Below, piece by piece: positions 55,577 through 63,178 of a DNA stretch of 64,000 nucleotides (within the stretch, counting starts at the first letter, position 1; each line of letters starts with the position of its first letter). This DNA comes from Candidozyma auris (taxonomy: Eukaryota; Ascomycota; Pichiomycetes; Serinales; Metschnikowiaceae). The stretch spans positions 434,001-498,000 of the forward strand of contig NC_072813.1 of assembly GCF_003013715.1 (NCBI RefSeq), in the 5' to 3' direction. A program made the position numbers and the translations under genes. The notes under the pieces are model-generated. The model was not told the DNA's origin and did no database searches. It worked only from the letters and a program-made list of their open reading frames with translations.

Positions 55577-57466
55577 ATGACTACTTCACTGTTGCTCGAG
55601 TTTCCGAAGGATGCGCTCAACAATTTGTTGTATTTTCTACCGCAGAATCTGCTATTCAACTTGGCTCAGACCAACTTTCATTTCTATGAACCTTGCCTCA
55701 GAAGGCTCTACAAAAGATTGATCATCCAAAGTGATCCTGTTTTACGAACAAACAGTGAAACGCCATCCCACTACAGAAGAGACGACTTTATTGAATCATC
55801 GGCCCTGGTGATTTGTGGTTTCAGCAATGTCGAAAGATCAAAAGTAGCGCACTTGAAAATGGTGGAGGCCAAAGTAAAGACAATCCTTGCATCGATCCAG
55901 GTAAATCCTCTATTGGCTACATACATCGAACTGATAGAAGTAAAGGGAACTTTCAATAAGGCAGTTGATGCTGCTATAGGTGAGTTACTCCAGTATTTGA
56001 GCACCCTAGATGTTTCCATTAGAAAGATCTACATCTCTGATCAGAAGCTTAGACGAAAACTAGACTATGCAACTTTGGCCAAACGCTTTTCATCATTAAC
56101 TTCACTTTGCGTTGACGGCTTGAATGAGTTTCCAAGTCAGCTGGCGTTTCCCGATCTCAAGGAGCTTATCGTTGCAGACATTCAACAAGGACAAAATTTA
56201 AATGCCAACCACGTGCAAGTACTCAGCACTTTGGAGCACCTTTTAGTAAAGTCAGAAGCAAGAGTAGCTGATGTTTTTTTCAAAGCTCTCTGGCTGCTCT
56301 ACAAAGCACAGCCTTTTGTATTGACGCAGCTCAAGACTTTCACCGCATTTCACACGCATGAACAACAGCATAAATTTCCTTACGTGGACTTCTCGACTAT
56401 CGAGAACTTCCAGATTTCTCTTGGCTGCAATGACTCTAATGGTTGTGATCTGGATTGCTTGGTAACATGCTTGTCTCAATTCCACTTTGCCAAACTTAAA
56501 CGCTTGGCGATAATTCAAAATAGTGATCATGGTTTAAATGACCATAGATACTGCGAGATATGGGACTTGTCTGTCTTGGACTTTGTGAAGCATGTCGTTG
56601 AAAATTCAGACACGTTGTTTTATCTTTCCATACGTCACAATGTACCTCCTGATGGAGTCATCGACGATGGATTCGAGGGTAACTATTTGAGAAAAGTCAA
56701 GCTCTATACTAACTTGCTTCCAAATCTTCTAGCGACACTTCAGAAACATGTGGTCAACTTGATGCTACCCAACCTTGTTGCGTCTCTTTCGTGCTACGAG
56801 CAACCAATGAACACGTTCATGTGGAATGGCTGCAAATGCGAGCATTGCGATAAGTATTTGACTAAGTTGGACGACTACTTGCTCCATCATCGTTACTACA
56901 GCTTCAAGAAGCACGTTTTCAAGGACGTGTTGACCGTTCAGTTGATGAGAGCGATGAGCGAAGTTCTAGCTGACCGGGTAGTATATGATACTAACATCGG
57001 AGACATGTTTCAGCTCACTAGACCCATGCGCAACTTGACTTGGAACTTCCATGATAGCAAATTCTCCATACCTTTCAGATGTTTACCAGTCAAGACCTAT
57101 GAAATGGCGGACTTTGAGGATGAAAAAGCTGAGCATAAAGAGACACACGAGAGATTCTTCGACGCTGAAGAAAGGGAAAACGATTGCATTTTTCTCAGGA
57201 AAGAGCAATTCTATCCCAATTATTCAATTGTGGTTTCCCATTATCTCAACGACTTGATTAGAAAAATGATCAATTTGAATCGTGGTGATGCAGAGGATGT
57301 GGTCATCGGTCAAGAGGGAGACGAGAACGATGGATTCACAAACTTGAGAATCAACAAAATGTTGATAAATGGAGTCAATTTCAACTTTGATCATGAGATA
57401 AATGGAACCATTTTTTTCAAAAACATCTACGATGAGCTTGACGAGGACATAGATTACGAGCTTTAG
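55577..57466 (+). CDS. F-box-type protein with leucine-rich scaffold, unknown substrate
   Basis: The 629-residue protein starts with an F-box-like segment (FPKDALNNLLYFLPQNLLFN, then LAQTNFHFYEPCLRRLYKRL). A long leucine-rich, LRR-like middle follows, and then a cysteine cluster WNGCKCEHCDKYLTKLDDYL (about residues 415-435) that could bind zinc. The C-terminus is acidic. F-box proteins recruit substrates to SCF ubiquitin ligases through Skp1. Related fungal F-box proteins carry a similar C-x-C-x2-C motif before a LxxHxYY-like segment, as here (LLHHRYYS). I cannot assign an orthologue. The next gene starts only about 45 bp after the stop on the same strand. Confidence 0.75.
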   Translation: MTTSLLLEFPKDALNNLLYFLPQNLLFNLAQTNFHFYEPCLRRLYKRLIIQSDPVLRTNSETPSHYRRDDFIESSALVICGFSNVERSKVAHLKMVEAKVKTILASIQVNPLLATYIELIEVKGTFNKAVDAAIGELLQYLSTLDVSIRKIYISDQKLRRKLDYATLAKRFSSLTSLCVDGLNEFPSQLAFPDLKELIVADIQQGQNLNANHVQVLSTLEHLLVKSEARVADVFFKALWLLYKAQPFVLTQLKTFTAFHTHEQQHKFPYVDFSTIENFQISLGCNDSNGCDLDCLVTCLSQFHFAKLKRLAIIQNSDHGLNDHRYCEIWDLSVLDFVKHVVENSDTLFYLSIRHNVPPDGVIDDGFEGNYLRKVKLYTNLLPNLLATLQKHVVNLMLPNLVASLSCYEQPMNTFMWNGCKCEHCDKYLTKLDDYLLHHRYYSFKKHVFKDVLTVQLMRAMSEVLADRVVYDTNIGDMFQLTRPMRNLTWNFHDSKFSIPFRCLPVKTYEMADFEDEKAEHKETHERFFDAEERENDCIFLRKEQFYPNYSIVVSHYLNDLIRKMINLNRGDAEDVVIGQEGDENDGFTNLRINKMLINGVNFNFDHEINGTIFFKNIYDELDEDIDYEL

Positions 57467-57511
57467 TGGTCTTTAGATTAGTGCGAACAGTCAAGATACA
57501 AGCATGTAAGT

Positions 57512-58192
57512 ATGCTCGAAGTTGCATTAGCAAAAGTACGTACTATAATATGTATGACGAATGATTATTGAGCTAACAAGCAGTTCATTGCGCTAGAAAG
57601 CTCTCTTCTACGAGTCACATTGTCATTGGAGGAGCAGGAGCTACGAAATGAGAGCGCGGTTATCTTGTTTCAGAATCTTGCCTTAAAGAAACGCTTCTAT
57701 GAGAAATTGCGTCCTGAGAAAGGCTCAATTGTCGTGTTCGACTGTGGAGCTGGCTTTATGGACTCAGCTAATATTGTAGGTAGCTGTGTTATACGAATTG
57801 AACACTTCGATGATCTTTTGTCGAAGATGAATGGTCTCATGAACGACGAGGTAAAGGAGGTTAACGAGCTACACTTGAACACTTTGATAATTGAGAACAT
57901 CTCCACATTTTACTGGACGCTTAGAAGTCTGTCTCACAGAAATCTATCTTATAGTAAATTACGAGATCTAGTCGATACGGTGAAAGAGTGGTACAAGTGT
58001 AATGTGATCGTTACGACTTGGGACAGTGAGTTTGAAAAAGGGTATAACTTAAAGCGGGCCAACGAAAATCCCCAAAAGCTAGGGGAACTTACATTCATTC
58101 CGGCAGAATTCTACCAAAAGTTTGATCATATTGTTGCCGTAGGCCAGAAAAGCTACAGATATATCCAGGAAGCATGGCACGAATGCACATGA
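57512..58192 (+). CDS. Rad51-paralogue-like (XRCC2/Shu-type) protein, two exons, tentative
   Basis: Exon 2 (57584-58192) is open and begins without a suitable ATG. A predicted exon 1 (57512-57535, MLEVALAK) joins in phase to FIALESSLLRVTLSLEEQE, giving 210 residues. The core resembles the degenerate RecA fold of XRCC2-type proteins: IVVFDCGAGF in the Walker-A-adjacent strand, LNTLIIENISTFYWTLRSL as the Walker B/'FYW' segment, and NVIVTTWDSEF downstream. A classical Walker A GKT is missing. Such proteins (XRCC2, Rlp1, Psy3/Csm2) assist Rad51 filament assembly. The function is an inference from these motifs. It sits 45 bp after the F-box gene and converges on ATP7 with 73 bp between stops. Confidence 0.5.
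57536..57583 (+). other. Intron in Rad51-like gene (48 nt, predicted)
   Basis: Donor GTACGT (one base off the window consensus), branch-like GCTAAC and acceptor CAG six bases after the branch hexamer. The 3' end CTAACAAGCAG is identical to that of the ATP4 intron. Phase 0 at both ends supports it; the donor is the weaker part. Confidence 0.55.
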
Positions 58193-58265
58193 GAATTTCT
58201 GCTAATGAAATGTATTACCACATGTATAAAGGTTATCGTTGTAGATCATGAAAGATAGGCAATGT

Positions 58266-58790
58266 TTACATGACAGTCAAGTCACCGAACTTCTCCTTGT
58301 AGCTAGGAACCTCCCATTTACCGTTCTTGATCATGTAGTTGACCTTGTCGTCAATGTCAGATCTGGCCTTGACAACGTCGTCCACGGTCAATTGGTCGAA
58401 AGGTCTGGAGCCCTCAATATCCTTCAAAGTGGCCTGCAACTGTTCGATCTCCTCCAAAACAGACTTCTCGGTCAACTTGGCGTTCTCAACGGCCTTCTGC
58501 TCGAAGATGTCAATAGTCTTCAAAGTCTTGGACACATCGTAAGTGACTGGCTTGAAAGCCTTGACAGCCTTCTCAACCTCATCAACAACGCTCTGGTTCT
58601 TCAACACCTTTCTGTAGTGAGCAAAGTCAATGTCGAGGGGCTCACTGGTCAATTCAAGGTGCTGCTTCTTGGCCTCGTCGTTTCTTTTCTTGAAAGCAGT
58701 CAAGCTGGCAGAAGTCTTGCCAGTCAATCCCAAGGAAGAGATGACGTTAGCCCAGTTCAACTTGGTAGCAGCGCTCTTAGCAACAGACAT
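58266..58790 (-). CDS. ATP7: ATP synthase subunit d (Atp7)
   Basis: The 174-residue protein starts MSVAKSAATKLNWANVISSL, matching fungal Atp7 (174). The conserved blocks TSASLTAFKKRNDEAKKQ, DIDFAHYRKVLKNQSVVDEV and TVDDVVKARSDIDDKVNYMI are present. It is a peripheral-stalk subunit of F1Fo-ATP synthase on the matrix side. The frame continues 39 codons upstream, but that part has no similarity and does not resemble a presequence; Atp7 is imported without one. Two CCAAT boxes about 105 bp and a GATCACGTG about 280 bp upstream fit a respiratory promoter. Confidence 0.97.
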   Translation of the reverse strand: MSVAKSAATKLNWANVISSLGLTGKTSASLTAFKKRNDEAKKQHLELTSEPLDIDFAHYRKVLKNQSVVDEVEKAVKAFKPVTYDVSKTLKTIDIFEQKAVENAKLTEKSVLEEIEQLQATLKDIEGSRPFDQLTVDDVVKARSDIDDKVNYMIKNGKWEVPSYKEKFGDLTVM

Positions 58791-58891
58791 GGTTATTTCT
58801 AAGATGGATCTGAGGTAGTCGTAGCTTGAAGCCTTGAGTTTTTTGGTGGACTTTAGTGCGCCCACCGTGCTTGTGCGGATGCTCGGGCTTT

Positions 58892-58904
58892 CCAATTGGC
58901 CAAT
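58892..58904. promoter_or_regulatory. Paired CCAAT boxes, ATP7 promoter
   Basis: CCAATTGGCCAAT contains two CCAAT boxes (58892-58896 and 58900-58904), the first overlapping an ATTGG. They lie about 102-114 bp upstream of the ATP7 ATG and are candidate HAP-complex sites. Confidence 0.45.
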
Positions 58905-59068
58905 CACAGTTTGTTACTGGGAACCATAGAAACGTTACTCCAGACACCCGGTAATTTTTATTCATTTTTTTCACAATGAAAATGGGGACTTGGTAGATGA
59001 CTAGACCGAATGGCTCTCAGGGTTAGACTACGAGTGGAATTATTTGAAACGGAAGACTCGTCAAAGTG

Positions 59069-59076
59069 CACGTGAT
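59069..59076. promoter_or_regulatory. RTCACGTG (Cbf1-like) site, ATP7/APL3 promoter
   Basis: CACGTGATC (GATCACGTG on the ATP7 strand) lies about 280 bp upstream of ATP7. It is the same 9-mer as in the NUBM promoter. Confidence 0.4.
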
Positions 59077-59772
59077 CAGCAAGCACCCACCATTCTTCAG
59101 CTAAAACTCTTCACCATTATCTACAAAAAAGTACAAAATTAAATTAATCTTATTGCATTCTTCTTCTTCCCACAATTCCTCTTTCGTTCGGCGTCTTGCG
59201 CAAGCTTCGAAACATGACCCATTTTATGGCTGCGAATGTGATGCACTTCCCACTGAGACAACTTGTATTCACCAATCGCCAAGAACCATTGCACACTCTT
59301 ACAGCAATATAACGAGAATTCAAAGATTTGAAATTTCTCATAGATAACTCAATCTCTCTTCCTCAGAGTAAGTCCAGATCACCCGTCTACCCACCTTAAC
59401 TGTTCCTGACGCGCTACCAGCCGCAGACGAAATAAAGTTCCATCAATTACATTGCCAAAATTAGCCTTATATTTCATTGAGGCCGATATATTTATTCAAC
59501 TCAATGTCTGGCAGTATTACCCAACCTGACTGGCACTCTAAGTCAGATTGAGAATTGTCCAAGAATAGACCATGCATAGAGCGCGAATTATTCAGCATAT
59601 CACCTCTTACCAGATCAATGCTGGGTACTATCTTTCTGAATTGCAGATTTATGAGCCTTTGACTTCGCTTGTAAATTTTTTGCAGATCCAACACATTTGA
59701 CGGACTCACAAAACGTTCTCCCTTAACGCATTTGCTCACACACTGGACAGGAAAGAACGCCTATCGTCCATC

Positions 59773-62760
59773 ATGCCCGCAACCATGAAGGGCTTGACCC
59801 AGTTCATTGTGGATTTACGAAATTCCAAGGATGCCGAGGAAGAACACAAGAGAATCAATCTAGAGATCAACAATGTACGGTCGAAGTTTACCCTGTCCCT
59901 CAATTCCTACCAAAAGAAAAAATACCTTTGCAAGCTCATGTACATATACCTCCTTGGCTATACAGATGAAGTCCAGTTTGGCTTGAAAAAAGCGTTTGAC
60001 TTGATAGCTTCATCTGACTATGGAGAGAAACAAGTTGGCTACTTGCTGGTATCGATACTATACAGCAGGTCCAACACCTCACTTAAGGCTCACCTTGAAG
60101 ATTTGTTAGAGCTAATTGGACCCCATCTACTAAGCGACTTGAAGTCTAACTCCGATGATGTGAACTGTTTGGCCATACAATTCATTGCATCGAATTTCAA
60201 CGTGTGCCCTCAGGATTCAACAGTTCACAACTCAGCAATGGATGAGCTAGAGGACCCATCCTCTCAATGGCAAGAACTTGTACGGTTGCTATACCAGCAC
60301 TGTGTGTCGCCAACAACTAAGGCTTTTACGAGAAGGAAAGCCGTCATTACATTTTACGTTCTACTGAAGCTATTCCCTCTGATGATTTTGCTGAATGATA
60401 GATGGATTCCACGTCTTCTTGCCTTGGTCGACGACAAAGAGACTAGCGTGGTGCTCTCAGTGATACCGTTGGTCAAGCTACTCGTGGATCTCAAGCCGAA
60501 GTATGCAAAGTCGCTACTTCCGTCTATCGCAAATCGCCTTCATTCTATTTTAGTCGAAGAAAATTGTCCCGAGGACTACTACTACTACGACGTACCAGCA
60601 CCCTGGCTTGTGGTGAAACTCTTTCAATTAGTTGAACATTTTTTCATTCTTGGTGAAAACTCAGATAACCCTGTCATCATTGTCGGGAGTATTGACAACC
60701 AGACTTTATCGAAACTTAGACAAGCAGTTTCCAGACTGATCAAGAATGCATCGAGACCAGTCAAGGGCCCGCCTAGCAGAAACTCCCAATCATCTATTCT
60801 TTTTCAAGCAGTATCATTGGCCGTTTTTCTTGATGCATCGGTAGAAGCGATCGAGGGTGCGATATGCGCTTTGGTGCAGCTATTGACATCTCCTGAAACT
60901 AACAACAGATATCTCGTGCTTGATGCATTGATGAAACTTTCTGTCAGGGCAAGCACAACAGGTCCATTTGAAGATCATCTTGAAAAGATATTTCGCTCGC
61001 TATATGACAAAGATATCTCAGTGAGGAAAAAGAGTGCTGATCTTCTTTTCACCGTGTGTGACGAGAAAACTTACACACAAATTATTTCAAGGCTTTTAGA
61101 ATACCTTCCACTAGCGGAATCGTCCTTTAAGGCAGATATTTCTGTTAAGATTGCTGTTTTAGCGGAGAAGTTTGCTACTGACTCGATTTGGTACATATCG
61201 ACGATGCTTCGACTCCTCTCAATCGGGGGCAGGTCAGTACGTACAACATCAAGTAACGGAGTAAATTCGTCAGGAGAGGTTTGGGAAAGAATCGTTCAGA
61301 TAATTGTCAACAACGAGGATCTTCAAAAAAAAGCATGCAAATTGATAATTAATTTGTTACGCAAAGAGGAAGGGCTTCCTGCTGATAGTTTAATACGTGT
61401 TGCGGCGCTGGTTCTTGGAGACTATGGGAGCTTGGCTGCTGAAGAGGACCAGGCAAACCAGTTTAGCATCTTTTCACAGTTCAGGTTACTTTATGAAGCC
61501 TACTTCAAAGCGCAGGTCTCAACAAGACCGCTATTGCTAACCACCTTCATAAAAATCTTGGTAAGATTTCCCGATGAAAACTATGTTCCGGACATCCTCG
61601 ACCTTTTTGAGGCAGAATGCCTTTCTCTTGATCTCGAAATTCAAACCAGAGCTCATGAATATTTAAAATTAGGAAGTCTTACTGTCAACGGTACTCAAGA
61701 AGAGAAGAGATTTTCCCAGTCAGTCATCAAGTCTTTGCCACCGTTTGATGTCAAGCTGAATAGTCTTATGAATCATTTGCGAAGCCTACAAGTAATCAGG
61801 AACGGTAGGTCCAGATCTACGGTTAATGTGCTGAAGGTCCCAAGGCCTAAGGGTCAAAATCAAAACCTAGGAAATCCTTCGGACTTTGATTCTGATCTTA
61901 GCGATGCCGAGGAGAATCCTGATGAAAGTGGTGGCGATCCATTTGGGGATAGGCCAACTTCATCGGTCACAAAACTCTCACCCAATTGGTATAGTGGGTA
62001 TCACAGAATGTTGCATTACGACGCGGGTATTTTCTACGAGGACCAACTCATCAAGATCACCTATAGGTTGACAAAGCGAGCTGCTAAGATTCTTTATCAG
62101 TTCACTATCATTAACAACGCAGCAAAAACTGCTAACACAGATATCACCGCACTTACTGTCTTAGATCTAATGAACCCTGGGAGGCAAGAAAATCCAAGCT
62201 ACTTTGTCAAATTGAATAAAGTTCCGGATTCCACTGTGGGTGTGAAGACCGCAATGGAGATCGAGGCCACGATAAGGCACGTGGTCGAAGACAGTGAGAG
62301 CCCAGTCATCTCCCTAAGCTATAGATGTGGTGGTTCTTTCACTACTCTACATCTTAGGATCCCGGTTGTATTGCTTAAGACACTCTCGACAACAGAGCTA
62401 AGCCTTGAAGAGTTCAAGAAAAGATGGTTCCAGATAGGGGAGGCTTTGGAAAGCCAAGCTGGAGAAAAGAGGGGAGTTGTGAGGACAAATCACAAGTATA
62501 TTCTGTCGAACGTTCTGCGTACCCTCCAAAGGTTAGGGTTTGCCGTTGTACATTGCACGCCAGACAACACTTCAGCGGACATCCTCGTAATGGCTGCTGG
62601 TATTTTACACACAACCAGCTCAAACTACGGAGTTCTTTTGTCGATGAGAAGCCTTGAAGCGGATGGCCGCCTGTTTGACTTGACTATCAGGTGTACCGGT
62701 GGCGGCGTGCCCAAAGTAATTCACCTGAGTTTGGAAGAAGTGTTCGATAACAGATCATAA
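59773..62760 (+). CDS. APL3: AP-2 clathrin adaptor alpha subunit Apl3
   Basis: The 995-residue protein begins MPATMKGLTQFIVDLRNSKD, followed by EEEHKRINLEINNVRSKF, the alpha-adaptin N-terminus with the PIP2-binding lysine cluster YQKKKYLCKLMYIYLLGY. A helical-solenoid trunk continues to about residue 620, a hydrophilic Asp/Ser-rich hinge (about 640-715) follows, and then an ear domain. AP-2 selects endocytic cargo at the plasma membrane. Length is close to yeast Apl3 (1,025). Met5 (MKGLTQF) is the conserved position, so the first four residues are optional. Three CTG codons in one trunk helix (60361-60400) would read Ser, giving surface-type residues. Confidence 0.93.
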   Translation: MPATMKGLTQFIVDLRNSKDAEEEHKRINLEINNVRSKFTLSLNSYQKKKYLCKLMYIYLLGYTDEVQFGLKKAFDLIASSDYGEKQVGYLLVSILYSRSNTSLKAHLEDLLELIGPHLLSDLKSNSDDVNCLAIQFIASNFNVCPQDSTVHNSAMDELEDPSSQWQELVRLLYQHCVSPTTKAFTRRKAVITFYVLLKLFPLMILLNDRWIPRLLALVDDKETSVVLSVIPLVKLLVDLKPKYAKSLLPSIANRLHSILVEENCPEDYYYYDVPAPWLVVKLFQLVEHFFILGENSDNPVIIVGSIDNQTLSKLRQAVSRLIKNASRPVKGPPSRNSQSSILFQAVSLAVFLDASVEAIEGAICALVQLLTSPETNNRYLVLDALMKLSVRASTTGPFEDHLEKIFRSLYDKDISVRKKSADLLFTVCDEKTYTQIISRLLEYLPLAESSFKADISVKIAVLAEKFATDSIWYISTMLRLLSIGGRSVRTTSSNGVNSSGEVWERIVQIIVNNEDLQKKACKLIINLLRKEEGLPADSLIRVAALVLGDYGSLAAEEDQANQFSIFSQFRLLYEAYFKAQVSTRPLLLTTFIKILVRFPDENYVPDILDLFEAECLSLDLEIQTRAHEYLKLGSLTVNGTQEEKRFSQSVIKSLPPFDVKLNSLMNHLRSLQVIRNGRSRSTVNVLKVPRPKGQNQNLGNPSDFDSDLSDAEENPDESGGDPFGDRPTSSVTKLSPNWYSGYHRMLHYDAGIFYEDQLIKITYRLTKRAAKILYQFTIINNAAKTANTDITALTVLDLMNPGRQENPSYFVKLNKVPDSTVGVKTAMEIEATIRHVVEDSESPVISLSYRCGGSFTTLHLRIPVVLLKTLSTTELSLEEFKKRWFQIGEALESQAGEKRGVVRTNHKYILSNVLRTLQRLGFAVVHCTPDNTSADILVMAAGILHTTSSNYGVLLSMRSLEADGRLFDLTIRCTGGGVPKVIHLSLEEVFDNRS

Positions 62761-62880
62761 TCAAACAAATAATGCCTAGATGGACGTTTCTAGACCCTTT
62801 GAATGCGGGGCATGATGCTCAACACTGCCCATGGTCGAAGTCGTTTAGATGTTGATATGTGGTAGACTTCCAAGTCACTT

Positions 62881-62890
62881 CCTAATCGGG
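62881..62890. promoter_or_regulatory. Mcm1-like CArG box 1, CAP-gene promoter
   Basis: CCTAATCGGG lies inside a 7-bp inverted repeat, 289-298 bp before the ATG. It differs from CC(A/T)6GG at two internal positions. Confidence 0.35.
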
Positions 62891-62951
62891 GAAGTGAAAT
62901 ATCAAGTGCAGAATCAACGATCTTCGAGCAGTCGAGGTCTTAGACACTTTT

Positions 62952-62961
62952 CCTAATTGGG
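62952..62961. promoter_or_regulatory. Mcm1-like CArG box 2, CAP-gene promoter
   Basis: TTTCCTAATTGGGA contains CCTAATTGGG, one base from the CC(A/T)6GG consensus, with the TTT flank of the Mcm1 P-box. It lies 218-227 bp before the ATG and 71 bp from box 1. Confidence 0.45.
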
Positions 62962-63093
62962 ATATGTGAGATTTAGGCGATATCCGCTTCAGGCAACAAA
63001 ATGAGCCTACCTGCACACTGAGGCTTTTTTTTTGCAACCAAAAGCAAAATCGTCTCTTACCTTTCAAGGGAAGACCCCCCATGGTGTGCCTCT

Positions 63094-63100
63094 TATAAAA
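63094..63100 (+). promoter_or_regulatory. TATA box, CAP-domain gene
   Basis: TATAAAA lies 79-85 bp before the ATG. Confidence 0.55.
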
Positions 63101-63178
63101 TGTAAATCGGACCCTGAGGCTCTTTTTGTTAAGGCTCATCTTTTACTTGAGGCGACGCTCTCCTTTTTCATACCCATT

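Larger units (their letters stand above)
58791..59772. other. Intergenic region: divergent promoters of ATP7 and APL3
   Basis: About 980 bp holding the CCAAT boxes and the CACGTG site near ATP7. ORFs here (up to 90 codons) have no gene character. Confidence 0.6.
62761..63178. other. Intergenic region: promoter of the CAP-domain gene
   Basis: 418 bp with two CArG boxes and a TATA box. A perfect 7-bp inverted repeat (CACTTCC/GGAAGTG, 62876-62896) surrounds the first CArG box. No other gene is seen. Confidence 0.65.

Noticed and set aside
58248..58802. 184-codon plus-strand ORF opposite ATP7
   Set aside because: Shadow of ATP7 codon bias.
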